64,000 nucleotides of DNA from Echiichthys vipera (GCA_963691815.1 OY829668.1:15181643-15245642), one strand, 5' to 3'; positions 43,636-55,621 are shown, counted from the first letter of the stretch. The notes: a model not told the origin generated them from the sequence alone. Numbers and translations are program-made.

Positions 43636-43963
43636 GGTTGTTCTTTAAACTAAAGTCACTCCAACTCTCCCAATTCAGGTTGTCTTCAATCAGCTTCACC
43701 TGTGTATGAAACCACACACAAAAGTCATGTCACTGGGTATTTTTGTGTACACCTACAGTGACAAGTAAAAGTGTCCAAAGGTAATCTCCTTCCAAACAAA
43801 TGTCCCACTTATGTTAAGTTTGCCTCAATAATACTCAATGAGTTGTTCCTTGAAGTTGAATCCATTTTGTCCCCAAAAACTATTTGCTAAGCTTTAATAC
43901 GTTGAATCAACTAATGTTTACAAGCTTCTTGTTTTTTTGCAACAGGGAGATACAGCTGTAGGA

Positions 43964-44037
43964 GGCGCTGTGGCTTAGTTGGTCAAAGTGCCTGTCTAGT
44001 AAACAGGAGATGCTGGGTCTAAATCCCAGCAGTGCCT
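43964..44037 (+). tRNA. tRNA-Thr(AGT)-like, copy 110
   Basis: Stems pair; G48; T-loop TCTAAAT with a TGT-class 3' flank (TTGTGTTCTT) and a TTTT about 44 nt downstream. Confidence 0.56.
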
Positions 44038-44361
44038 TGTGTTCTTTAGACTAAAGGCACTCCAACTCCCCCAATTCAGGTTTTCTTCAATCAGCTTCAC
44101 CTGTGTCTGAAACCACACTCAAAAGTCATGTCACTGGGTGTTTGTGTACACCTACAGTGACAAGTTAAAGTGTCCTGTGAAATCTCCTTCCAAACAAATG
44201 TCCCACTTATGTTAAGCTTGCCTCAATAATACTCAATGAGTTGTTCCTTGAAGTTGAATCCATTTTGTCCCCAAAAACTATTTGCTGAGCTTTAATACGT
44301 TGAATCAACTAATGTTTACAAGCTTCTTGTTTTTTTGCAACAGGGAGATACAGCTGTAGGA

Positions 44362-44435
44362 GGCGCTGTGGCTTAGTTGGTCAAAGTGCCTGTCTAGTAA
44401 ACAGGAGATCCTGGGTCTAATTCCCAGCAGTGCCT
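44362..44435 (+). tRNA. tRNA-Thr(AGT)-like, copy 111
   Basis: Stems pair; T-loop TCTAATT. Confidence 0.54.
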
Positions 44436-44775
44436 GGCTGTTGTTTAGAGTAAAGGCACTCCAACTCCCCCAATTCAGATTGTCTTCAATCAGCTTCACC
44501 TGTGTCTGAAACCGCACACTAAAGTCATGTCACTGGGTGTTTGTGTACACCTACACTGCAACACAGCGACAAGTTAAAGTGTCCTGTGAAATCTCCTTCC
44601 AAACAAATGTCCCACTTATGTTAAGTTTGCCTCAATAATACTCAATGAGTTGTTCCTTGAAGTCGAATCAATTTTGTCCCCTAAAACTATTTGCCAAGCT
44701 AAGCTTTAATACGTTGAATCAACTAATGTTTACAAGCTTCTTGTTTTTTTGCAACAGGGAGATACAGCTGTAGGA

Positions 44776-44849
44776 GGCGCTGTGGCTTAGTTGGTCAAAG
44801 TGCCTGTCTAGCCAACAGGAGATCCTGGGTCTAAATCCCAGCAGTGCCT
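44776..44849 (+). tRNA. tRNA with Ala-type anticodon AGC, copy 112
   Basis: Loop CTAGCCA; stems pair; T-loop TCTAAAT. Confidence 0.48.
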
Positions 44850-45175
44850 GGCTGTTGTGTAGAGTAAAGGCACTCCAACTCCCCCAATTCAGGTTGTCTT
44901 CAATCAGCTTCATCCTTGTCTGAAACCACACACAAAAGTCATGTCACAGGGTGTTTGTGTACAACTACAGTGACAAGTAAAAGTGTCCTAAGGAAATCTC
45001 CTTCCAAACAAATGTCCCACTTATGTTAAGTTTGCCTAAATAATACTCAATGAGTTGTCCCTTGAAGTTGAATCCATTTTGTCCCCAAAAACAATTTGCT
45101 AAGCTTTAATACGTTGAATCAACTAATGTTTACAAGCTTCTTGTTTTTTTGCAACAGGGAGATACAGCTGTAGGA

Positions 45176-45249
45176 GGCGCTGTGGCTTAGTTGGTCAAAG
45201 TGCCTGTCTAGTAAACAGGAGATCCTGGGTCTAAATCCCAGCAGTGCCT
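45176..45249 (+). tRNA. tRNA-Thr(AGT)-like, copy 113
   Basis: Matches reference copy 10; linker has one C fewer in its C run. Confidence 0.56.
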
Positions 45250-45583
45250 GGCTGTTGTTTAGAGTAAAGGCACTCCAACTCCCCAATTCAGGTTGTCTTC
45301 AATCAGCTTCACCTGTGTCTGAAACCGCACACTAAAGTCATGACACTGGGTGTTTGTGTACACCTACACTGCAACACAGCGACAAGTTAAAGTGTCCTGT
45401 GAAATCTCCTTCCAAACAAATGTCCCACTTATGTTAAGTTCGCCTCAATAATACTCAATGAGTTGTCCCTTGAAGTTGAATCCATTTTGTCCTCAAAAAC
45501 TATTTGCTAAGCTTTAATACGTTGAATAAACTAATGTTTACAAGCTTCTTGTTTTTTTGCAAGAGGGAGATACAGCTGTAGCA

Positions 45584-45657
45584 GGCGCTGTGGCTTAGTT
45601 GGTCAAAGTGCCTGTCTAGTAAACAGGAGATCCTGGGTCTAAATCCCAGCAGTGCCT
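45584..45657 (+). tRNA. tRNA-Thr(AGT)-like, copy 114
   Basis: Stems pair; 5' flank GTAGCA. Opens the first 1,994-bp copy. Confidence 0.56.
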
Positions 45658-45982
45658 GGCTGTTGTTTAGAGTAAAGGCACTCCAACTCCCCCAATTCAG
45701 GTTGTCTTCAATCAGCTTCACCTGTGTCTGAAACCACACACAAAAGTCATGTCACTGGGTGTTTGTGTACACCTACAGTGACAAGTAAAAGTGTCCTGTG
45801 AAATCTCCTTCCAAACAAATGTCACACTTATGTTAAGTTTGCCTCAATAATACTCAATGAGTTGTTCCTTGAAGTTGAATCCATTTTGTCCCCAAAAACT
45901 ATTTGCTAAGCTTTAATACATTGAATAAACTAATGTTCACAATCTTCTTGTTTTTTTGCAAGAGCGAGATACAGCTGTAGGA

Positions 45983-46056
45983 GGCGCTGTGGATTAGTTG
46001 GTCAAAGTGCCTGTCTCGTAAACAGGAGATCCTGGGTCCAAATCCCAGCAGTGCCT
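45983..46056 (+). tRNA. tRNA-Thr(CGT)-like, copy 115
   Basis: GATT D-stem mismatch; T-loop TCCAAAT. Confidence 0.52.
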
Positions 46057-46370
46057 GGCTGTTCTTTAGACTAAAGGCACTCGAACTCCCCCAATTCAGG
46101 TTGTCTTAAATCAGCTTCGTCCTTGTCTGAAACCACACACAAAAGTCATGTCAAAGGGTGTTTGTGTACACCTACAGTGACAAGTAAAAGTGTCCTAAGG
46201 AAATCTCCTTCCAAACAAATGTCCCACTTAGGTTAAGTTTGCCTAAATGATACTCAATTAGTTGTTCCTTGAAGTTGAATCCATTCCGTCCCCAAAAACT
46301 ATTTGCTAAGCTTTAATACGTTGAATCAACTAATGTTTACAAGCTTCTTGTTTTTTTGCAACAGGTAGTT

Positions 46371-46444
46371 ACAGCTGTGACTTAGTTAGTCAAAGTGCCT
46401 GTCTCGTAAACATGAGATCCTGGGTCCAAATCCCAGCAGTGCCT
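46371..46444 (+). pseudogene. tRNA-Thr(CGT)-like lacking its 5' acceptor strand, copy 116
   Basis: Same CTGT-bounded deletion as copy 98; D-loop TAGTCA. Confidence 0.5.
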
Positions 46445-46769
46445 GGTTGTTGTTTAGAGTAAAGGCACTCCAACTCCCCGAATTAAGATTGTCTTCAATC
46501 AGCTTCACCTGTGTCTGAAACCACACTCAAAAGTCATGTCACTGGGTGTTTGTGTAGACCTACAGCGACAAGTTAAAGTGTCCTGTGAAATCTCCTTCCA
46601 AACAAATGTCCCACTTATGTTTAGTTTGCCTCAATATTACTCAATGAGTTGTTCCTTAGAGTTGAATCCATTTTGTCCCCAAAAACTATTTGCTAAGCTT
46701 TAATACGTTGAATCAACTAATGTTTACTAGCTTCTTGTTTTTTTGCAACAGGGAGATACAGCTGTAGGA

Positions 46770-46843
46770 GGCGCTGTGGCTTAGTTGGTCAAAGTGCCTG
46801 TCTCGTAAACAGGAGATCCTGGGTCCAAATCCCAGCAGTGCCT
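46770..46843 (+). tRNA. tRNA-Thr(CGT)-like, complete, copy 117
   Basis: All stems pair with intact D-stem GCTT; T-loop TCCAAAT. With copy 122 the best CGT copy. Confidence 0.6.
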
Positions 46844-47168
46844 GGCTGTTATTTAGACTAAAGGCACTCCAACTCCCCCAATTCAGGTTGTCTTCAGTCA
46901 GCTTCACCTGTGTCTGAAACCACACTCAAAAGTCATGTCACTGGGTATTTGTGTACACCTACAGTGACAAGTAAAAGTGTCCTGTGAAATCTCCTTCCAA
47001 ACAAATGTCACACTTATGTTAAGTTTGCCTCAATAATACTCAATGAGTTGTCCCTTGAAGTTGAATCCATTTTGTCCTCAAAAACTATTTGCTAAGCTTT
47101 AATACGTTGAATCAACTAATGTTTACAAGCTTCTTGTTTTTTTGCAACAGGGAGATACAGCTGTAGTA

Positions 47169-47242
47169 GGCACTGTGGCTTAGTTGGTCAAAGTGCCTGT
47201 CTAGTAAACAGGAGATCCTGGGTCTAAATCCCAGCAGTGCCT
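47169..47242 (+). tRNA. tRNA-Thr(AGT)-like, A4 variant, copy 118
   Basis: GGCACTG; all stems pair; 5' flank GTAGTA. Confidence 0.58.
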
Positions 47243-47577
47243 GGCTGTTGTTTAGAGTAAAGGCACTCCAACTCCCCCAATTCAGGTTGTCTTCAATCAG
47301 CTTCACCTGTGTCTGAAACCGCACACTAAAGTCATGACACTGGGTGTTTGTGTACACCTACACTGCAACACAGCGACAAGTTAAAGTGTCCTGTGAAATC
47401 TCCTTCCAAACAAATGTCCCACTTATGTTAAGTTCGCCTCAATAATACTCAATGAGTTGTCCCTTGAAGTTGAATCCATTTTGTCCTCAAAAACTATTTG
47501 CTAAGCTTTAATACGTTGAATAAACTAATGTTTACAAGCTTCTTGTTTTTTTGCAAGAGGGAGATACAGCTGTAGCA

Positions 47578-47651
47578 GGCGCTGTGGCTTAGTTGGTCAA
47601 AGTGCCTGTCTAGTAAACAGGAGATCCTGGGTCTAAATCCCAGCAGTGCCT
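47578..47651 (+). tRNA. tRNA-Thr(AGT)-like, copy 119
   Basis: Duplicate of copy 114, 1,994 bp on. Confidence 0.56.
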
Positions 47652-47976
47652 GGCTGTTGTTTAGAGTAAAGGCACTCCAACTCCCCCAATTCAGGTTGTC
47701 TTCAATCAGCTTCACCTGTGTCTGAAACCACACACAAAAGTCATGTCACTGGGTGTTTGTGTACACCTACAGTGACAAGTAAAAGTGTCCTGTGAAATCT
47801 CCTTCCAAACAAATGTCACACTTATGTTAAGTTTGCCTCAATAATACTCAATGAGTTGTTCCTTGAAGTTGAATCCATTTTGTCCCCAAAAACTATTTGC
47901 TAAGCTTTAATACATTGAATAAACTAATGTTCACAATCTTCTTGTTTTTTTGCAAGAGCGAGATACAGCTGTAGGA

Positions 47977-48050
47977 GGCGCTGTGGATTAGTTGGTCAAA
48001 GTGCCTGTCTCGTAAACAGGAGATCCTGGGTCCAAATCCCAGCAGTGCCT
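47977..48050 (+). tRNA. tRNA-Thr(CGT)-like, copy 120
   Basis: Duplicate of copy 115. Confidence 0.52.
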
Positions 48051-48364
48051 GGCTGTTCTTTAGACTAAAGGCACTCGAACTCCCCCAATTCAGGTTGTCT
48101 TAAATCAGCTTCGTCCTTGTCTGAAACCACACACAAAAGTCATGTCAAAGGGTGTTTGTGTACACCTACAGTGACAAGTAAAAGTGTCCTAAGGAAATCT
48201 CCTTCCAAACAAATGTCCCACTTAGGTTAAGTTTGCCTAAATGATACTCAATTAGTTGTTCCTTGAAGTTGAATCCATTCCGTCCCCAAAAACTATTTGC
48301 TAAGCTTTAATACGTTGAATCAACTAATGTTTACAAGCTTCTTGTTTTTTTGCAACAGGTAGTT

Positions 48365-48438
48365 ACAGCTGTGACTTAGTTAGTCAAAGTGCCTGTCTCG
48401 TAAACATGAGATCCTGGGTCCAAATCCCAGCAGTGCCT
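48365..48438 (+). pseudogene. tRNA-Thr(CGT)-like lacking its 5' acceptor strand, copy 121
   Basis: Duplicate of copy 116. Confidence 0.5.
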
Positions 48439-48763
48439 GGTTGTTGTTTAGAGTAAAGGCACTCCAACTCCCCGAATTAAGATTGTCTTCAATCAGCTTC
48501 ACCTGTGTCTGAAACCACACTCAAAAGTCATGTCACTGGGTGTTTGTGTAGACCTACAGCGACAAGTTAAAGTGTCCTGTGAAATCTCCTTCCAAACAAA
48601 TGTCCCACTTATGTTTAGTTTGCCTCAATATTACTCAATGAGTTGTTCCTTAGAGTTGAATCCATTTTGTCCCCAAAAACTATTTGCTAAGCTTTAATAC
48701 GTTGAATCAACTAATGTTTACTAGCTTCTTGTTTTTTTGCAACAGGGAGATACAGCTGTAGGA

Positions 48764-48837
48764 GGCGCTGTGGCTTAGTTGGTCAAAGTGCCTGTCTCGT
48801 AAACAGGAGATCCTGGGTCCAAATCCCAGCAGTGCCT
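48764..48837 (+). tRNA. tRNA-Thr(CGT)-like, complete, copy 122
   Basis: Duplicate of copy 117; all stems pair. Confidence 0.6.
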
Positions 48838-49162
48838 GGCTGTTATTTAGACTAAAGGCACTCCAACTCCCCCAATTCAGGTTGTCTTCAGTCAGCTTCA
48901 CCTGTGTCTGAAACCACACTCAAAAGTCATGTCACTGGGTATTTGTGTACACCTACAGTGACAAGTAAAAGTGTCCTGTGAAATCTCCTTCCAAACAAAT
49001 GTCACACTTATGTTAAGTTTGCCTCAATAATACTCAATGAGTTGTCCCTTGAAGTTGAATCCATTTTGTCCTCAAAAACTATTTGCTAAGCTTTAATACG
49101 TTGAATCAACTAATGTTTACAAGCTTCTTGTTTTTTTGCAACAGGGAGATACAGCTGTAGTA

Positions 49163-49236
49163 GGCACTGTGGCTTAGTTGGTCAAAGTGCCTGTCTAGTA
49201 AACAGGAGATCCTGGGTCTAAATCCCAGCAGTGCCT
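49163..49236 (+). tRNA. tRNA-Thr(AGT)-like, A4 variant, copy 123
   Basis: Duplicate of copy 118. Confidence 0.58.
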
Positions 49237-49571
49237 GGCTGTTGTTTAGAGTAAAGGCACTCCAACTCCCCCAATTCAGGTTGTCTTCAATCAGCTTCAC
49301 CTGTGTCTGAAACCGCACACTAAAGTCATGTCACTGGGTGTTTGTGTACACCTACACTGCAACACAGCGACAAGTTAAAGTGTCCTGTGAAATCTCCTCC
49401 CAAACAAATGTCCCACTTATGTTAAGTTCGCCTCAATAATACTCAATGAGTTGTCCCTTGAAGTTGAATCCATTTTGTCCTCAAAAACGATTTGCTAAGC
49501 TTTAATACGTTGAATAAACTAATGTTTACAAGCTTCTTGTTTTTTTGCAAGAGGGAGATACAGCTGTAGGA

Positions 49572-49645
49572 GGCGCTGTGGCTTAGTTGGTCAAAGTGCC
49601 TGTCTAGTAAACAGGAGATCCTGGGTCTAAATCCCAGCAGTGCCT
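49572..49645 (+). tRNA. tRNA-Thr(AGT)-like, copy 124
   Basis: All stems pair; T-loop TCTAAAT; third in the copy 114/119 series but with flank GTAGGA. Confidence 0.56.
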
Positions 49646-49970
49646 GGCTGTTGTTTAGAGTAAAGGCACTCCAACTCCCCCAATTCAGGTTGTCATCAAT
49701 CAGCTTCACCTGTGTCTGAAACCACACACAAAAGTCATGTCACTGGGTGTTTGTGTACACCTACAGTGACAAGTAAAAGTGTCCTTTGAAATCTCCTTCC
49801 AAACAAATGTCCCACTTATGTTAAGTTTGCCTCAATAATACTCAATGAGTTGTCCCTTGAAGTTGAATCCATTTTGTCCTCAAAAACTATTTGCTAAGCT
49901 TTAATACGTTGAATCAACTAATGTTTACAAGCTTCTTGTTTTTTTGCAACAGGGAGATACAGCTGTAGGA

Positions 49971-50044
49971 GGCGCTGTGGCTTAGTTGGTCAAAGTGCCT
50001 GTCTAGTAAACAGGAGATCCTGGGTCTAAATCCCAGCAGTGCCT
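49971..50044 (+). tRNA. tRNA-Thr(AGT)-like, copy 125
   Basis: Matches reference copy 10. Confidence 0.56.
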
Positions 50045-50380
50045 GGCTGTTGTTTAGAGTAAAGGCACTCCAACTCCCCCAATTCAGGTTGTCTTCAATC
50101 AGCTTCAACTGTGTCTGAAACCGCACACTAAAGTCATGTCACTGGGTGTTTGTGTACACCTACACTGCAACACAGTGACAAGCTAAAGTGTCCTGTGAAA
50201 TCTCCTTCCAAACAAATGTCCCACTTATGTTAAGTTTGCCTCAATAATACTCAATGAATTGTTCCTTGAAGTCGAATCATGTTTTGTCCCCTAAAACTAT
50301 TTGCTAAGCTTTAATACGTTGAATCAACTAATGTTTACAAGCTTCTTGTTTTTTTGCAAGAGGGAGATACAGCTGTAGGA

Positions 50381-50454
50381 GGCGCTGTGGCTTAGTTGGT
50401 CAAAGTGCCTGTCTAGCCAAAAGGAGATCCTGGGTCTAAATCCCAGGAGTGCCT
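50381..50454 (+). tRNA. tRNA with Ala-type anticodon AGC, copy 126
   Basis: Loop CTAGCCA; 3' anticodon strand AAAGG and acceptor GAGTGCC both mispair. Confidence 0.42.
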
Positions 50455-50780
50455 GGCTGTTGTTTAGAGTAAAGGCACTCCAACTCCCCCAATTCAGGTT
50501 GTCTTCAATCAGCTTCACCTGTGTCTGAAACCACACACAAAAGTAATGTCACAGGGTGTTTGTGTACAACTACAGTGACAAGTAAAAGTGTCCTAAGGAA
50601 ATCTCCTTCCAAACAAATGTCCCACTTATGTTAAGTTTGCCTAAATAATACTCAATGAGTTGTCCCTTGAAGTTGAATCCATTTTGTCCCCAAAAACTAT
50701 TTGCTAAGCTGTTATACGTTGAATCAACTAATGTTTACAAGCTTCTTGTTTTTTTGCAACAGGGAGATACAGCTGTAGGA

Positions 50781-50854
50781 GGCGCTGTGGCTTAGTTGGT
50801 CAAAGTGCCTGTCTAGTAAACGGGAGATCCTGGGTCTAAATCCCAGCAGTGCCT
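50781..50854 (+). tRNA. tRNA-Thr(AGT)-like, copy 127
   Basis: 3' anticodon strand ACGGG gives a T29-G41 wobble; else paired. Confidence 0.54.
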
Positions 50855-51189
50855 GGCTGTTGTTTAGAGTAAAGGCACTCCAACTCCCCCAATTCAGGTT
50901 GTCTTCAATCAGCTTCACCTGTGTCTGAAACCGCACACTAAAGTCATGTCACTGGGTGTTTGTGTACACCTACACTGCAACACAGCGACAAGTTAAAGTG
51001 TCTTGTGAAATCTCCTTCCAAACAAATGTCCCACTTATGTTAAGTTTGCCTAAATAATACTCAATGAGTTGTCCCTTGAAGTTGAATCCATTTTGTCCCC
51101 AAAAACTATTTGCTAACCTTTAATACGTTGAATCAACTAATGTTTACAAGCTTCTTGTTTTTTTGCAACAGGGAGATACAGCTGTAGGA

Positions 51190-51263
51190 GGCGCTGTGGC
51201 TTAGTTGGTCAAAGTGCCTGTCTAGTAAACAGGAGATCCTGGGTCTAAATCCCAGCAGTGCCT
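51190..51263 (+). tRNA. tRNA-Thr(AGT)-like, copy 128
   Basis: Matches reference copy 10. Confidence 0.56.
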
Positions 51264-51589
51264 GGCTGTTGTTTAGAGTAAAGGCACTCCAACTCCCCCA
51301 ATTCAGGTTGTCTTCAATCAGCTTCACCTGTGTCTGAAACCGCACACTAAAGTCATGTCACAGGGTGTTTGTGTACAACTACAGTGACAAGTAAAAGTGT
51401 CCTAAGGAAATCTCCTTCCAAACAAATGTCCCACTTATGTTAAGTTTGCCTAAATAATACTCAATTAGTTGTTCCTTGAAGTTGAATCCATTTCGTCCCC
51501 ATAAACTATTTGATAAGCTTTAATACGTTGAATCAACTAATGTTTACAAGCTTCTTGTTTTTTTGCAACAGGGAGTCACAGCTGTAGGA

Positions 51590-51663
51590 GGCGCTGTGGC
51601 TTAGTTGGTCAAAGTGCCTGTCTAGTAAACAGGAGATCCTGGGTCTAAATCCCAGCAGTGCCT
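51590..51663 (+). tRNA. tRNA-Thr(AGT)-like, copy 129
   Basis: Matches reference copy 10; upstream GAGTCACAG. Confidence 0.56.
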
Positions 51664-51996
51664 GTCTGTTGTTTAGAGTAAAGGCACTCCAACTCCCCCA
51701 ATTCAGGTTGTCTTCAATCAGCTTCACCTGTGTCTGAAACCGCACACTAAAGTCATGTCACTGGGTGTTTGTGTACACCAACACAGCGACAAGTTAAAGT
51801 GTCCTGTGAAATCTCCTTCCAAACAAATGTCCCACCTATGTTAAGTTTGCCTCAATAATACTCAATGAGTTGTTCCTTGAAGTCGAATCATGTTTTGTCC
51901 CCTAAAACTATTTGCAAAGCTAAGCTTTAATACGTTGAATCAACTAATGTTTACGAGCTTCTTGTTTTTTTGCAAGAGGGAGATACAGCTGTAGGC

Positions 51997-52070
51997 GGTG
52001 CTGTGGCTTAGTTGGTCAAAGTGCCTATCTCGCAAACAGGAGATCCTGGGTCAAAATCCCAGGAGTGCCT
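51997..52070 (+). tRNA. tRNA with Ala-type anticodon CGC, degraded, copy 130
   Basis: Loop CTCGCAA; 5' anticodon strand CCTAT mispairs; acceptor GAGTGCC; T-loop TCAAAAT. Confidence 0.4.
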
Positions 52071-52384
52071 GGTTGTTCTTTAAACTAAAGGCACTCCAAC
52101 TCTCCCAATTCAGGTTGTCTTCAATCAGCTTCACCTGTGTATGAAACCACACACAAAAGTCATGTCACTGGGTGTTTGTGTACACCTACAGTGACAAGTA
52201 AAAGTGTCCAAAGGTAATCTCCTTCCAAACAAATGTCCCACTTATGTTAAGTTTGCCTCAATATTACTCAATGAGTTGTTCCTTGAAGTTGAATCCATTT
52301 TGTCCCCAAAAACAATTTGCTAAGCTTTAATATGTTGAATCAACTAATGTTTACAAGCTTCTTGTTTTTTTGCAACAGGGAGAT

Positions 52385-52457
52385 ACAGCTGTGACTTAGT
52401 TAGTAAAAGTGCCTGTCCCGTAAACACGAGACCTGGGTCCAAATCCCAGCAGTGCCT
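52385..52457 (+). pseudogene. tRNA-Thr(CGT)-like lacking its 5' acceptor strand, copy 131
   Basis: CTGT-bounded deletion; loop CCCGTAA lacks U33; 73 nt. Its linker also lost about 56 bp right after TTGTTTAG. Confidence 0.45.
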
Positions 52458-52736
52458 GGTTGTTGTTTAGCTCCACCTTTGTCTGAAACCACACTCAAAA
52501 GTCATGTCACTGGGTGTTTGTGTAGACCTACAGCGACAAGTTAAAGTGTCCTGTGAAATCTCCTTCCAAACAAATGTCCCACTTATGTTAAGTTTGCCTC
52601 AATAATACTCAATGAGTTGTTCCTTGAAGTTGAATCCATTTTGTCCCAAAAACTATTTGCTAAGCTTTAATACGTTGAATCAACTAATGTTTACTAGCTT
52701 CTTGTTTTTTTGCAACAGGGAGTCACAGCTGTAGGA

Positions 52737-52810
52737 GGCGCTGTGGCTTAGTTGGTCAAAGTGCCTGTCTAGTAAACAGGAGATCCTGGGTCTAAATCCC
52801 AGCAGTGCCT
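52737..52810 (+). tRNA. tRNA-Thr(AGT)-like, copy 132
   Basis: Matches reference copy 10; upstream GAGTCACAG as copy 129. Confidence 0.56.
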
Positions 52811-53142
52811 GGCTGTTGTTTAGAGTAAAGGCACTCCAACTCCCCCAATTCAGGTTGTCTTCAATCAGCTTCACCTGTGTCTGAAACCGCACACTAAAGT
52901 CATGTCACTGGGTGTTTGTGTACACCAACACAGCGACAAGTTAAAGTGTCCTGTGAAATCTCCTTCCAAACAAATGTCCCACTTATGTTAAGTTTGCCTC
53001 AATAATACTCAATGAGTTGTTCCTTGAAGTCTAATCAATTTTGTCCCCTAAAACTATTTGCCAAGCTAAGCTTTAATACGTTGAATCAACTAATGTTTAC
53101 GAGCTTCTTGTTTTTTTGCAAGAGGGAGATACAGCTGTAGGA

Positions 53143-53216
53143 GGCGCTGTGGCTTAGTAAGTGAAAGTGCCTGTCTCGTAAACAGGAGATCCTGGGTCAA
53201 AATCCCAGCAGTTTCT
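53143..53216 (+). pseudogene. tRNA-Thr(CGT)-like, degraded, copy 133
   Basis: D-loop AGTAAGTGA loses G18-G19; acceptor CAGTTTC mispairs; T-loop TCAAAAT. Confidence 0.42.
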
Positions 53217-53542
53217 GGTGTTTCTTTAGAGTAAATGCACTCCAACTCCCCCAATTCAGGTTGTCTTCAATCAGCTTCATCCTTGTCTGAAACCACACAC
53301 AAAAGTCATGTCACAGGGTGTTTGTGTACACCTACAGTGACAAGTAAAAGTTTCCTAAGGAAATCTCCTTCCAAACAAATGTCCCACCTATGTTAAGTTT
53401 GCCTAAATAATACTCAATTAATTGTTCCTTGAAGTTGAATCCATTTTGTCCCCAAAAACTATTTCTTAAGCTTTAATACGTTGAATCAACTAATGTTTAC
53501 AAGCTTCTTGTTTTTTTGCAACAGGGAGATACAGCTGTAGGA

Positions 53543-53616
53543 GGCGCTGTGGCTTAGTTTGTCAAAGTGCCTGTCTAGTAAACAGGAGATCCTGGGTCTA
53601 GATCCCAGCAGTGCCT
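53543..53616 (+). tRNA. tRNA-Thr(AGT)-like, copy 134
   Basis: D-loop TTTG (G18 lost); T-loop TCTAGAT; stems pair. Confidence 0.47.
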
Positions 53617-53947
53617 GGCTGTTGTTTAGAGTAAAGGCACTCCAACTCCCCCAATTCAGGTTGTCTTCAATCAGCTTCATCCTTGTTTGAAACCACACAC
53701 AAAAGTCATGTCACAGGGTGTTTGTGTACACCTACAGTGACAAGTAAAAGTGTCCTAAGGAAATCTCCTTCGAAACAAATGTCCCACTTATGTTAAGTTT
53801 GCCTCAATAATACTTAATGAGTTGTTCCTTGAAGTTGAATCCATTTTGTTCCCAAAAATTATTTGCAAAGCTAAGCTTTAATACGCTGAATAAACTAATG
53901 TTTACAATCTTCTTGTTTTTTTGCAAGCGCGAGATAATGCTGTAGGA

Positions 53948-54021
53948 GGTGCTGTGGCTTAGTTGGTCAAAGTGCCTGTCTAGTCAACAGGTGATCCTGG
54001 GTCCAAATCCCTGCAGTTCCT
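53948..54021 (+). tRNA. tRNA-Thr(AGT)-like, degraded, copy 135
   Basis: GGTGCTG; loop CTAGTCA; T-stem 3' strand CCCTG and acceptor CAGTTCC mispair. Confidence 0.4.
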
Positions 54022-54347
54022 GGTTGTTCTTTAGAGAAAAGGCACTCCAACTCCCCCAATTCAGGTTGTCTTAAATCAGCTTCATCCTTGTCTGAAACCA
54101 CACACAAAAGTCATGTCACAGGGTGGTTGTGTACACCTACAGTGACAAGTAAAAGTGTCCTAAGGAAATCTCCTTCCAAACAAATGTCCCACTTATGTTA
54201 AGTTTGCCTTAATGATACTCAATTAGTTGTTCCTTGAAGTTGAATCCATTTTGTCCCCAAAAACTATTTGCTAAGCTTTAATACGTTGAATCAACTAATG
54301 TTTACAAGCTTCTTGTTTTTTTGCAACAGGGAGATACAGCTGTAGGA

Positions 54348-54421
54348 GGCGCTGTGGCTTAGTTGGTCAAAGTGCCTGTCTAGAAAACAGGAGATCCTGG
54401 GTCTAAATCCCAGCAGTGCCT
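54348..54421 (+). tRNA. tRNA with Ser-type anticodon AGA, copy 136
   Basis: Loop CTAGAAA; stems pair. No long variable arm, so not a real tRNA-Ser; a point change in a Thr body. Confidence 0.48.
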
Positions 54422-54756
54422 GGCTGTTGTTTAGAGTAAAGGCACTCCAACTCCCCCAATTCAGGTTGTCTTCAATCAGCTTCACCTGTGTCTGAAACCG
54501 CACACTAAAGTCATGTCACTGGGTGTTTGTGTACACCTACACTGCAACACAGCGACAAGTTAAAGTGTCCTGTGAAATCTCCTTCCAAACAAATGTCCCA
54601 CTTATGTTAAGGTTGCCTCAATAATACTCAATGAGTTGTTCCTTGAAGTTGAATCCATTTTGTCCCCAAAAACTATTTGCTAAGCTTTAATACGTTGAAT
54701 CAACTAATGTTTACAAGCTTCTTGTTTTTTTGCAACAGGGAGATACAGCTGTAGGA

Positions 54757-54830
54757 GGCGCTGTGGCTTAGTTGGTCAAAGTGCCTGTCTTGTAAACAGG
54801 AGATCCTGGGTCCAAATCCCAGCAGTGCCT
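54757..54830 (+). tRNA. tRNA-Thr(TGT)-like, copy 137
   Basis: All stems pair; T-loop TCCAAAT. Confidence 0.57.
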
Positions 54831-55148
54831 GGTTGTTCTTTAGAATAAAGGCACTCCAACTCCCCCATTTCAGGTTGTCTTCAATCAGCTTCACCTGTGT
54901 CTGAAACCACACTCAAAAGTCATGTCACTGGGTGTTTGTGTAGACCTACAGCGACAAGTTAAAGTGTCCTGTGAAATCTCCTTCCAAAAAAATGTCCCAC
55001 TTCTGTTAAGTTTGCCTCAATAATACTCAATGAGTTGTTCCTTGAAGTTGAATCCATTTTGTCCCCAAAAACTATTTGCAAAGCTAAGCTTTAATACGCT
55101 GAATAAACTAATGTTTACAATCTTCTTGTTTTTTTGCAACAGGGACAT

Positions 55149-55222
55149 ACAGCTGTGACTTAGTTAGTAAAAGTTCCTGTCTCGTAAACACGAGATCCTG
55201 GGTCCAAATCCCAGCAGTGCCT
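55149..55222 (+). pseudogene. tRNA-Thr(CGT)-like lacking its 5' acceptor strand, copy 138
   Basis: CTGT-bounded deletion; base G26 region reads AAGTTCC; ACACG strand. Confidence 0.47.
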
Positions 55223-55547
55223 GGTTGTTGTTTAGAGTAAAGGCACTCCAACTCCCCGAATTCTGATTGTCTTCAATCAGCTTCACCTGTGTCTGAAACC
55301 ACACTCAAAAGTCATGTCACTGGGTGTTTGTGTAGACCTACAGCGACAAGTTAAAGTGTCCTGTGAAATCTCCTTCCAAACAAATGTCCCACTTCTGTTA
55401 AGTTTGCCTCAATAATACTCAATGAGTTGTTCCTTGAAGTTGAATCCATTTTGTCCCCAAAAACTATTTGCTAAGCTTTAATACGTTGAATCAACTAATG
55501 TTTACAAGCTTCTTGTTTTTTTGCAACAGGGAGATACAACTGTAGGA

Positions 55548-55621
55548 GGCGCTTTGGCTTAGTTGGTCAAAGTGCCTGTCTTGTAAACAGGAGATCCTGG
55601 GTCCAAATCCCTGCAGTTCCT
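55548..55621 (+). tRNA. tRNA-Thr(TGT)-like, degraded, copy 139
   Basis: GGCGCTT (T7-C66), CCCTG T-stem and CAGTTCC acceptor mismatches. Confidence 0.42.

Larger units (their letters stand above)
45290..47283 (+). repeat. 1,994-bp duplication, left copy
   Basis: Five monomers (copies 114-118). Shared private marks: GTAGCA flank, CACTCGAAC, GTCATGACAC, CTTAGGTTAAG. Limits approximate. Confidence 0.88.
47284..49277 (+). repeat. 1,994-bp duplication, right copy
   Basis: Copies 119-123, with all marks of the left copy in place and no difference noticed until the end. Confidence 0.88.

Noticed and set aside
54348..54421. True tRNA-Ser(AGA)
   Set aside because: No long variable arm and a body identical to the Thr-like copies; a single base change explains the anticodon.
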